From JAPLSN01 sp964482955 (GTDB lineage Bacteria > Spirochaetota > Spirochaetia > Treponematales > UBA12059), in the NCBI GenBank assembly GCA_964482955.1, contig CAYZZW010000010.1, positions 1 to 64,000 of the forward strand: a stretch of DNA of 64,000 nucleotides. The letters are read 5' to 3'. The position numbers were made by a program, and so were the translations under genes. Every line of letters begins with the position of its first letter. Position 1 is the stretch's first letter. The notes below the pieces were generated by a model. That model worked only from the letters and a program-made list of their open reading frames with translations, was not told the DNA's origin and ran no database searches. Below, one piece after another: positions 35,850 through 43,776 of the stretch.

Positions 35850-35879
35850 TTGTGCGACGGAAGGGTTCGCGGATACGAT
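35850..35879 (+). promoter_or_regulatory. Promoter placing the ABC exporter ATG near +1
   Basis: TTGTGC, 18 nt, TACGAT (4/6), 6 nt, ATG at 35886. No ribosome-binding site. Confidence 0.45.
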
Positions 35880-35885
35880 GATTCC

Positions 35886-37631
35886 ATGATCGCAGAATTC
35901 CGCTCGCTCGGTCCGCGCCTGAAACGGCACGCGCCCGCCTATGTCGCCGGCATCCTCTGTCTCGTCGCGGTGGACGCGGCGCAGATCCTCATCCCCCAGT
36001 TCGTGAAGCGCGTCGTCGACGCGCTGTCGTCCGGCGGCGGCCGCGAGGTCGCGCTGTGGTCGGGGATCGCCATCGTCGGCGTCGCGGCGGTCGTGGGCGC
36101 CGGCCGGTTCCTGTGGCGCTATTTCATCTTCGGGGCCTCTCGCCGCATCGAAACCGCCATGCGCGACGATCTCTTCGAGAAGATCATGCGCCTGCCGCCT
36201 TCCTTCTTCCAGCGCAACAAGACGGGCGACCTCATGGCCCGCGCGACCAACGACCTCCAGGCCATCCGCCAGGCGACGGGCATGGGACTCGTGGCGTTCG
36301 TCGACGGCGTGTTCATGTCCGGAGCCATCCTCGTCGTGATGATCTCGGGCAATCCGCGCGTCGCCCTGTACACGATCCTGCCCCTGCCCGTGGTCACGGC
36401 GCTCATCGTCGTGTTCGGAAAGCTCGTGGGCACCGGCTTCAAGGTCGCGCAGGAGCGCTACTCGCGCCTGAGCGAGATCGTGCAGGAGACCCTGCAGGGC
36501 ATCCGGGTCGTGAAGTCCTTCGTCAAGGAAGGGCACTTCGCGGACAAGTTCTCCGACGCGAACGACGGCTATTCGGACGCGTCGATGCACCTCGTGCGCG
36601 TCTTCGGGTTCTTCTTTCCCTTCATCGGGTTCCTCGCGGGGATCACGAACCTCATCCTCCTCGGCGCGGGCGGAGGCGCGGTCGTCGAGAACCGCATGAC
36701 CCCGGGCGACATCGTCGCGGCGCTCGCCTACCTCGAAATGCTCGTGTGGCCCATGCTCGGCGCCGGATTCACGGTCAACATGCTGCAGCGCGGCGCCGCG
36801 TCGCTCAAGCGCGTCAACGAGATCATGGACGAGCCGACGGAAGCCTACGCGTCGGGAGCCGCGGCCGCGAACCCGTCCGCGACCGGCGCGTCCCGCGACC
36901 TGGAGACGCGGAATCTCGCCTTCGGCTACGCGGACGGCGGGTCCGTCCTCGCGGGCGTCGACATCGCCGTGCCCGCGGGCACGACGCTCGGCGTGCTCGG
37001 GCGCGTAGGCTCCGGGAAGTCGACGCTCCTCAAGGCGCTGGCGCGCATCGTCGAGCCGCCGCCCGGCGCGGTCTTCCTCGGGGGACGCGACGTCCTCGAC
37101 CTGCCGCTCGAGGAGCTCCGCTCGAGCTTCGGCTTCGTCCCGCAGGACACCTTCCTCTTCTCCGACACGGTGCGCGCCAACGTGCTCTTCGGCCGCCCCG
37201 ACGCCGGCCAGGGACGCTTCGAGGAGGCCGTGTCGATCGCGGCGCTCGGCCGCGACGTGGCCGGCTTCAAGGACGGCTGGGACACGGTGGTCGGCGAAAA
37301 GGGGCTCACCCTCTCGGGAGGGCAGAAGCAGCGCATCGCCATCGCGCGGGCGCTCGTGCTCGATCCGGAGATCCTCGTGCTCGACGACGCGCTGTCCGCG
37401 GTGGACGCGGAGACCGAGGAGGCCATCCTCGAGGCGATCGTCGCGAAGCGGAAGGGCCGGACGAACGTCATCGTGTCGAACCGCGTGTCGACGCTCCGCG
37501 TCGCGGACTCCGTGGTCGTGCTCGACGGCGGCAGGGTGGCGGAGAAGGGCACCCACGACGAACTCCGGGAGGGTTCGGGATTCTACGCGGAGATCGCGCG
37601 CCTCCAGGCGCTGTCCGCGGCGGGAGCGTGA
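35886..37631 (+). CDS. ABC exporter half, degenerate ATPase site
   Basis: A 581-residue ABC exporter half-transporter with six transmembrane helices (about 15-310) and a nucleotide-binding domain. Walker A GRVGSGKST, Q-loop FVPQDTFLFSDTV and signature LSGGQKQR are normal, but Walker B ends LDDALSAVD (Asp where the catalytic Glu should be) and the H-loop reads VSNRVSTL (Asn for His). This is the degenerate partner seen in heterodimeric exporters such as TM287/288 or LmrCD. The next gene starts 1 nt after its stop and supplies the intact Glu and His. Confidence 0.92.
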   Translation: MIAEFRSLGPRLKRHAPAYVAGILCLVAVDAAQILIPQFVKRVVDALSSGGGREVALWSGIAIVGVAAVVGAGRFLWRYFIFGASRRIETAMRDDLFEKIMRLPPSFFQRNKTGDLMARATNDLQAIRQATGMGLVAFVDGVFMSGAILVVMISGNPRVALYTILPLPVVTALIVVFGKLVGTGFKVAQERYSRLSEIVQETLQGIRVVKSFVKEGHFADKFSDANDGYSDASMHLVRVFGFFFPFIGFLAGITNLILLGAGGGAVVENRMTPGDIVAALAYLEMLVWPMLGAGFTVNMLQRGAASLKRVNEIMDEPTEAYASGAAAANPSATGASRDLETRNLAFGYADGGSVLAGVDIAVPAGTTLGVLGRVGSGKSTLLKALARIVEPPPGAVFLGGRDVLDLPLEELRSSFGFVPQDTFLFSDTVRANVLFGRPDAGQGRFEEAVSIAALGRDVAGFKDGWDTVVGEKGLTLSGGQKQRIAIARALVLDPEILVLDDALSAVDAETEEAILEAIVAKRKGRTNVIVSNRVSTLRVADSVVVLDGGRVAEKGTHDELREGSGFYAEIARLQALSAAGA

Positions 37632-37632
37632 G

Positions 37633-39759
37633 ATGGCCGACTATTTCGAGACCGACGAGGTCACCAAGGGATACGACCACACGCTGGCCGCCCGCATCAT
37701 GGGCTACGCGTGGAAGTACCGAGGGCTCATGGCCGCGACCTTCCTGTTCCTCGCGCTGGCCACCGCGGGCGAGCTGTACGCGCCGGTCCTCGTGCGCGAC
37801 ACGATGGACAACGCGGTCATGCCGACGTACGCGTCGGTGGGCGAGGTCGATTCCGCCGTCGCCGCGCGGCTCGGCATCGACGGCGAGACGCCGCGCGCGG
37901 GCGGCCGCGCCTACGTGCCGCGGGGACGCGTCGACCGGCTGGATCCCGCCGAACGCGCGGAGCTCGTCGCGCGCGGTCTCGTCGACCAGGGCGGCTACTA
38001 CGTCTTCCCGCTGGATACGCCCGCGGCCCGCGAGGTCGCCGGGCGCGTGAGGGCCGCGCGCGGCCCGGACGACGCCTGGGCCGCGATCGGCGCCGCGACG
38101 CTCGGCTCGCTCTCCGCGGCGGACGCCCGCGCGATCCGCGCGCGCGACCTCCGGACGATCGGCGTCAACGTCGCCGTCTTCTTCGGCGCGCTCGCGCTCG
38201 TGCTCGTGGCCACCTTCTTCCAGACCCTGCTTTCGAGCCTCGTGGGACAGCTCGTCATGAAGGACCTCCGGCTGGAGCTGTTCCGCCACGTCGCCCGGCA
38301 GTCGCTTTCGAGCCTGTCGCGCCAGCCCGTGGGCCGGCTCGTCACGCGCCTCACGAGCGACGTGGAGACGATCAACGAGTTCTTCACGAACGTCGTCGTG
38401 TCCTTCGCGAAGGACCTGGCCGTCATGATCGGCGTCCTCGTCGTTCTCGTATCGCTCGACGTCAAGCTCGGGATCGCGGTGCTAGCCACCCTGCCGCCCG
38501 TCCTCTTCGTGACGCTGCTGGCGCGGACGCGGGCCCGCGACGCCTTCCGCAGGCAGCGGACCTGGCTTTCGAAGGTGAACTCGTACATCGCGGAGCACGT
38601 CGCCGGCGTCGCGGTCGTGAAGCTCTTCGCGGCGGAGAGGCGCTGTTCGGAAACCTTCCGCGCCCACGACCGCGAGCTCATGAAGGCCAACCTCGGCGAG
38701 ATGCAGGTGTTCGCCACCTTCCGCCCGCTCGTCGACTTCTTCTCCTCCGTGTCGCTCGCGGTGATCCTCTGGTTCGGCTCGATCCTCTTCGCGGACGGGG
38801 CGCTGTCGCTCGGCACGCTCATCGCCTTCGTGAACCTGATCCGCATGTTCTATTCGCCGGTCCAGGACATCTCCGAAAAGTACACCCTGCTCCAGAGCGC
38901 GATGGCGGGCAGCGAGCGCGTCTTCAAGGTGCTCGACGACAGCGACGAGATTCCCGACGCCCCCTCGCGCCCCCTGCCGTCTCCCGTCCGCGGCGCCATC
39001 GAGTTCGACCGCGTGTGGTTCGCGTACAAAGAGGACGAATGGATATTGCGCGACGTCAGCTTCGCGGTGGCCCCGGGAGAGATGGTGGCCATCGTCGGTT
39101 ACACCGGCGCGGGCAAGACGACGATCGCCAACCTGATCGCGCGCATGTGGGACGTGAACCGCGGCGAGATCCGGCTGGACGGGGTGCCCGTGCGCGACCT
39201 GCCCCTCGGCGAGCTTCGCCGCTCGGTCCGCCCGGTCCTGCAGGACGTCTTCCTCTTTTCCGGCGACGTCGGCGAGAACATCCGCCTCGGTTCCGGCATC
39301 GACGACGAGGCCGTGCGCCGCGCCGCGCGCGCGGTGGGCGCCGACTCGTTCATCGAAAGCCTGCCGGGCGGCTACGCGGCCGATCTCGCGGAGGGCGCCG
39401 CGAACATCTCCACCGGCCAACGCCAGCTCCTGTCGTTCGCTCGCGTCGTGGCGCACGACCCGGCCGTCATCGTCCTCGACGAGGCCACGAGCTCGGTGGA
39501 CACCGAGACGGAAAAGCTCGTGCAGAAGGGGCTCGCGGAGATGTTGAAAGGCCGGACCAGCATCGTGATCGCGCACCGCCTCTCCACGATCCGGCACGCG
39601 GACCGCATCCTCGTCCTCTCCGGCGGGCGCATCGTCGAACAGGGGCGGCACGACGAGCTCATGGCGGCGGGCGGCGCCTACCAGAAGCTCTACACCATCC
39701 AGTACGAAAAGGCGGCGATGGCCGCCGGCAAGACGGGAGGCGAAGCCGGATGGAACTGA
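37633..39759 (+). CDS. ABC exporter half, catalytic partner with TM1-2 insert
   Basis: A 708-residue partner of the preceding half-transporter. After the first helix there is an extra segment of about 115 residues (65-180, including RVDRLDPAERAEL and YYVFPLDTPAAREV), probably an external domain. Walker A is GYTGAGKTT, Q-loop LQDVFLFSGD, Walker B VIVLDEATSSVD with Glu and H-loop IVIAHRLSTI, so the catalytic residues are here. Its signature is STGQ rather than SGGQ, the degenerate motif that pairs with the other subunit's ATP site. The stop overlaps the regulator gene by 10 nt. The substrate is unknown; lipid or drug export is usual. Confidence 0.92.
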   Translation: MADYFETDEVTKGYDHTLAARIMGYAWKYRGLMAATFLFLALATAGELYAPVLVRDTMDNAVMPTYASVGEVDSAVAARLGIDGETPRAGGRAYVPRGRVDRLDPAERAELVARGLVDQGGYYVFPLDTPAAREVAGRVRAARGPDDAWAAIGAATLGSLSAADARAIRARDLRTIGVNVAVFFGALALVLVATFFQTLLSSLVGQLVMKDLRLELFRHVARQSLSSLSRQPVGRLVTRLTSDVETINEFFTNVVVSFAKDLAVMIGVLVVLVSLDVKLGIAVLATLPPVLFVTLLARTRARDAFRRQRTWLSKVNSYIAEHVAGVAVVKLFAAERRCSETFRAHDRELMKANLGEMQVFATFRPLVDFFSSVSLAVILWFGSILFADGALSLGTLIAFVNLIRMFYSPVQDISEKYTLLQSAMAGSERVFKVLDDSDEIPDAPSRPLPSPVRGAIEFDRVWFAYKEDEWILRDVSFAVAPGEMVAIVGYTGAGKTTIANLIARMWDVNRGEIRLDGVPVRDLPLGELRRSVRPVLQDVFLFSGDVGENIRLGSGIDDEAVRRAARAVGADSFIESLPGGYAADLAEGAANISTGQRQLLSFARVVAHDPAVIVLDEATSSVDTETEKLVQKGLAEMLKGRTSIVIAHRLSTIRHADRILVLSGGRIVEQGRHDELMAAGGAYQKLYTIQYEKAAMAAGKTGGEAGWN

Positions 39760-41207
39760 CGATAGCCGCGATCGCGGAGCCGCGCGCGCTCGAGGAACTG
39801 GAACGGGGTTTCGCCGAGATCCTGCCCGAGCCCCGTTCGTTCAGGGGGTTCGTGGACCTCTCGTCCGCGCTCGACGCGTTGCGCGATTTGAAGCCCTCAA
39901 TCGTCGTCGTGGGCGAGTCGTTCCGCGGCCGCGACGCGATGGATCCGGTCGACCACCTGCGCGTCGTCTGCCCGGACTGCGCCGTGGTCCTCGCGGTGGA
40001 CCGCGGCGGCCTCACGACCGACGTCGAGCTCATGAAATCTGGCGCCTTCGGGTACCTGCAGTTCCCGCTCCGGGCCGACAAGGTCCGCGCCCTCGTCGAG
40101 GACGTCGCTGAGCGGCGGGCCGCGACCGCCGATACCGGCGAGGTCGTGCGCGCGATGGCCGGACGGTCGCAGCACATCGTGTCGCACAGCCCGGAGATGG
40201 AAAAGGTGCTGTCGCTCGCGGCGAGGGCGGCCGCGAGCGGTGCGACCGTGCTCATCAAGGGCGAGAGCGGCACGGGCAAGGAGCTCGTCGCGCGGGCCAT
40301 CCACCTTTTGAGCCCGCGCCGCCACAAGCCCTTCGTCATCGTGAACATCGCGGCGCTCAGCGAGAACCTCATCGAGAGCGAGCTCTTCGGCCACGTCAAG
40401 GGCGCGTTCACCGGGGCGATGAGCGACCGGCCCGGCCGCTTCGAGCTGGCCGACGGCGGCACTCTCTTCATCGACGAGGTCGGCGAAGTGCCCGAGGGCA
40501 TCCAGGTGAAGCTCCTCCGCGTGCTCCAGTTCGGCACCTACGAGCGCGTGGGCGACAACGTGACGCGCAACGCGGACGTGCGCATCATCGCCGCGACGAA
40601 CCGCCGCCTCGACGAGGCGGTGGCGGCCGGCAAGTTCCGGGCCGACCTCTATTACCGGATCAACGTGGTGCCCGTGGCCGTGCCGCCCCTCCGCTCGCGC
40701 AAGGCGGACATCCCCTTCCTCATCGAGCATTTCCTCAAGAAGTACGCGGACCGCAACGGCAAGGTCGTGCGCGGCATCACCGCGGAGGCCGTCGGGCGGA
40801 TCATGAAGTACGCCTTCCCGGGCAACGTCCGCGAACTCGAGAATTTCATCGAGCGCGGCGTGGTGCTGGCGCGCGGGGAGCTTCTCTCCGAGACCGAGGT
40901 CTTTCCGCCCGATTTCGAGGGACCCTGCGCCGAACCCGCGACGCCGATCGGCGGAGAGCCCTCCGGAGAGGGCGCCTGGTACGCGCCGCCCGAGGACGCG
41001 ACCTACGAGGAAGCCATGCGCGGTTTCGAGCGCGTGCTCGTCGAGAAGGCGCTCGAGCGCGAGTCGGGCAACGTCAGCTCGACCGCCCGGCGCCTCGGGA
41101 TGGGGGAGCGGCGGCTCCGTTACCGGTTGCACCTGCTCGGCCTCGACGGAAGGCGCGCCGACGACGATTCCGACGCCGAGAGCGTCGATCCCGACTGGGA
41201 AGGCTGA
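39750..41207 (+). CDS. Sigma-54 enhancer-binding activator with non-phosphorylatable receiver
   Basis: A 485-residue NtrC-type activator. Residues 1-120 resemble a receiver domain, but where the phosphate-accepting Asp should be (PSIVVVGES) there is Gly-Glu. The AAA+ domain is intact: Walker A GESGTGKE (171-178), GAFTGA (218-223) for sigma-54 contact, Walker B GGTLFIDEVGE and the R-finger region FPGNVRELENFIERG. A Fis-type helix-turn-helix closes it (NVSSTARRLGMGERRLRYRL). ATG at 39750 lies inside the exporter gene, so it is co-expressed with the exporter and may respond to it or to another signal. Confidence 0.9.
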   Translation: MELTIAAIAEPRALEELERGFAEILPEPRSFRGFVDLSSALDALRDLKPSIVVVGESFRGRDAMDPVDHLRVVCPDCAVVLAVDRGGLTTDVELMKSGAFGYLQFPLRADKVRALVEDVAERRAATADTGEVVRAMAGRSQHIVSHSPEMEKVLSLAARAAASGATVLIKGESGTGKELVARAIHLLSPRRHKPFVIVNIAALSENLIESELFGHVKGAFTGAMSDRPGRFELADGGTLFIDEVGEVPEGIQVKLLRVLQFGTYERVGDNVTRNADVRIIAATNRRLDEAVAAGKFRADLYYRINVVPVAVPPLRSRKADIPFLIEHFLKKYADRNGKVVRGITAEAVGRIMKYAFPGNVRELENFIERGVVLARGELLSETEVFPPDFEGPCAEPATPIGGEPSGEGAWYAPPEDATYEEAMRGFERVLVEKALERESGNVSSTARRLGMGERRLRYRLHLLGLDGRRADDDSDAESVDPDWEG

Positions 41208-41269
41208 ACCCGCCGTCGCGCCGGGGCCATCCGTCTCGCGCACGAGGAGTCCGCCGAACCGCGATGCTC

Positions 41270-41285
41270 GGAGCCGTCCGGCTCC
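41270..41285. terminator. Hairpin between convergent genes
   Basis: GGAGCC-GTCC-GGCTCC sits exactly at the meeting point of the activator and kinase genes and includes the first base of the kinase stop. No T-run follows, so terminator function is only suggested by position. Confidence 0.35.
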
Positions 41286-43588
41286 TAGTCCGACAGGCTC
41301 ATGGGCACGGTGAAGCTGAAGATCGAACCCGCGCCGGGCGAACTTTCCGCCCACAGGCGGCCGCCATGGAGTTCCACGAGCCGTTGACTGATCGGCAGAC
41401 CGAGCCCCGTGCCGCCGTAACGCCGGTCGGGGCTCGCGTCGATCTGCACGAAATCGACGAAGGCGCGGCGCAGGTCCTGCGGCGCCATGCCGATGCCCGT
41501 GTCCGCGACCTCGACGAGCACTTCGTCTCCGAGCGCCTGCGCGCGCACCGTGACGTGTCCGCGCTCGGTGAATTTGACGGCGTTCGACACCAGGTTCATG
41601 AGCACTTGCCTGATCCGCACGGGGTCGGCGGAGATCGGCGGCAGTCCCGCGGGAACGAAGTTCCGGAGCTCGATGGGGCGATCCGCCACGAGTCCCGACA
41701 CGGTTTCCATCACGCCTTCGACGAGCGCGGCGAGATCCACGGCCTCGACCGCGAGCTCCAGGCGGCCGGCCTCGATCTTGGAGAGGTCGAGCACGTCGTT
41801 GATGAGGCCGAGGAGGTGATGCCCCGATTCCTCGATGCGTCCGAGCAGGTCCTTCTGTTCCGCGTTGAGCCGGTCCGCGGCCTCCTGGAGCAGCAGGTAG
41901 GAAAAGTTGATGATGGAGTTCAGCGGCGTCCTGAGCTCGTGCGAGGTGTTCGAGAGGAAGCGCGATTTCGCCAGGTTCGCCTCCTCCGCCTCGGCCCGCG
42001 CCGCCTGGACCTGGCCGAAGAGGCGCGCGTTGCGGATGGCCACCGCGGCGGCGCGCGTGACGCCCTCGAGGAACGAAAGCTCGGCCGGGGTGAATGACGG
42101 TTCGTCGTCGTTCCGCCACACCGCCATCACCCCGATGACCTTTCCCAGGTCCACGATCGGCGCGGCCATCAGCTTTTCGCCTTGGATCTCCGTGGCGGTG
42201 CCCGGGATGTTCACGGCTTCCGGCGCGAGCGCCATGTCGTTTACGATGCGCGCTTCGCCGGCCTGTACGATCCCGCCGAGTATGCCCGTTCCCGGCTCGA
42301 AGGTGTCTCCTTCGATCAATTCCCGGGACGGCCCGTCGACCACCACCGCGCGCATGGTCGTCCCGCCCTCGGGCGCGAGGTACACCGCCGCTATGTCGTT
42401 CGTGAGCATCTTGCGCGCGCTCTCGATGATCCGCGCGAGCACGACGTCCATGTCGAGCGTGCTCGTGATCTCCCGCTCGAATTCCCCGAGCGCCGCCGTC
42501 TCGTCGGCCCGCCGCCTCGCCTCGTCGAAGAGTCGCGCGTTCTGGAGGGCGATGGAGAGCTGGGCGCCGATCGACGCGAAGAAGTCGAGATCCTCGTAAT
42601 CGAACGCGTTTTCCTCGTCGTAATCCTGCACGGCCATGACGCCGAGCACCGTGTCGCCCATCATGAGGGGCACGCCCATCCAGGACAGCGGCACGCTGCC
42701 GTGCCCGTCGACGCGCTCGCGCTCGAACAGGTCGAGCATCGCCTGGCGGGTTCGCACGAGCACCGATTTTTTCGTGGCGATGATGTGCCCGGTCAGTCCC
42801 GTGCCCAGGCTGGCGACGTATGGCGGCGCGCGCAGGACGCGCCGGACGTGGATGGGCATGGTCCAGATGCCGCGCTCGGAATCGATCGTGGCCACGTAGA
42901 AAAAGCTGGCGCCGAAGACCGCGTTGACTTGCCGGTAGACGCCTTCCAGCAGCGCGTCCAGCTCGAGATCGGCCGAGATGGCGCGGCTGATCTCGAGGAG
43001 GCTGACGCTCCGCGCGACCCGTTTCCGCGCGGCCTCGAGCAGGCGCGAATTCTGCATCGCCATGGCCAGCATCGTGCCGATCGTGGAGAAGAGCCCCAGG
43101 TCCGCGGTGTCGTAGACCGCCTCGCGTTCGTAGTCCTGGATCACCATCGCGCCCTCGATCGAATCGCCCGCGATCAGGGGCACGCCCATCCAGGAGCGCG
43201 CCTTGGCCCCGAGCGACGAGACGCCGACGCGCGCCAGGTACTCATCCTTCTCGGCGACCGACCGGAAGAGAAGGTGCGTGCGGGTGGCGATGACGTGGCC
43301 GGTGATGCCCCTGTCCATGGGGCGGCTCGTCGCCGGCCGGCGGATGCCGCCTTCGAAGTGGTAGCTGGTTTCCCATCGGTCGTCGGTCGCGGTGTACGTG
43401 GCGATGAAGAAATTGGAGGCGTCGAACAGGCGGGACACTTCGCCGTGCACGCGTTCGAAGAGCTCGTCCATGCCGGCCTGCGACGAGAGCGTGCGGCCGA
43501 CTTCCACGAGAATGGACAGGAGCTTCGCGCGCTTGGCGGTCTCGGCGGCTTCGCGGGCTTCATCGTAACGCTGGTCGACCATCGCCAT
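41285..43588 (-). CDS. Hybrid-free histidine kinase with three GAF domains
   Basis: A 767-residue soluble sensor kinase. Three GAF repeats (about 20-185, 200-375, 385-525) share motifs such as SWMGVPLIAGDSIEGAMVIQDY, SWMGVPLMMGDTVLGVMAVQDY and EKLMAAPIVDLGKVIGVMAVW. A short coiled coil leads to HisKA (FLSNTSHELRTPLNSI) and HATPase_c (LMNLVSNAVKFTERG, DTGIGM, GGTGLGLPIS). No transmembrane helix, so it senses internal signals. The ATG at 43588 is weakly supported (CGGGG); an ATG two codons on is possible. Convergent with the sigma-54 activator. Confidence 0.92.
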   Translation of the reverse strand: MAMVDQRYDEAREAAETAKRAKLLSILVEVGRTLSSQAGMDELFERVHGEVSRLFDASNFFIATYTATDDRWETSYHFEGGIRRPATSRPMDRGITGHVIATRTHLLFRSVAEKDEYLARVGVSSLGAKARSWMGVPLIAGDSIEGAMVIQDYEREAVYDTADLGLFSTIGTMLAMAMQNSRLLEAARKRVARSVSLLEISRAISADLELDALLEGVYRQVNAVFGASFFYVATIDSERGIWTMPIHVRRVLRAPPYVASLGTGLTGHIIATKKSVLVRTRQAMLDLFERERVDGHGSVPLSWMGVPLMMGDTVLGVMAVQDYDEENAFDYEDLDFFASIGAQLSIALQNARLFDEARRRADETAALGEFEREITSTLDMDVVLARIIESARKMLTNDIAAVYLAPEGGTTMRAVVVDGPSRELIEGDTFEPGTGILGGIVQAGEARIVNDMALAPEAVNIPGTATEIQGEKLMAAPIVDLGKVIGVMAVWRNDDEPSFTPAELSFLEGVTRAAAVAIRNARLFGQVQAARAEAEEANLAKSRFLSNTSHELRTPLNSIINFSYLLLQEAADRLNAEQKDLLGRIEESGHHLLGLINDVLDLSKIEAGRLELAVEAVDLAALVEGVMETVSGLVADRPIELRNFVPAGLPPISADPVRIRQVLMNLVSNAVKFTERGHVTVRAQALGDEVLVEVADTGIGMAPQDLRRAFVDFVQIDASPDRRYGGTGLGLPISQRLVELHGGRLWAESSPGAGSIFSFTVPMSLSD

Positions 43589-43629
43589 CCCCGGAGCCGC
43601 CGCCTTCGGAGGGGCGACCCGACTGGAGA

Positions 43630-43658
43630 CAGTATAGGCGAGAGCGGGACCCGGCGCA
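43630..43658 (-). promoter_or_regulatory. Promoter of the triple-GAF kinase
   Basis: Minus strand TTGCGC (4/6), 17 nt, TATACT (5/6), about 40 nt before the ATG. Confidence 0.5.
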
Positions 43659-43680
43659 AATCCGCGCGTGGGTCCCCGCG

Positions 43681-43770
43681 GTTCGGCGCGCGCTATCGGG
43701 GGGGCGGCGCGCGCTATCGGGAGGCGGCGCGCGTACTTTCGCGGTTCGGCGCGCGGGGGCGGCGCGCGGG
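43681..43770. repeat. GC-only short tandem repeats between uvrD and the kinase gene
   Basis: GGCGCGCGCTATCGGG occurs at 43685-43700 and 43706-43721; GTTCGGCGCGCG recurs at 43681 and about 43744, with further GGCGCGCG copies. Low-complexity, no gene. Confidence 0.5.
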
Positions 43771-43776
43771 GTCGCG

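Noticed and set aside
34866..37556. Very long upstream extension of the tatT frame
   Set aside because: It would run antisense through the ABC exporter gene; the lipoprotein signal and a promoter fix the start near 35774.
43681..43770. Origin-like or regulatory repeat cluster
   Set aside because: Only GC-rich slippage-type repeats; no DnaA boxes or AT-rich unwinding stretch.
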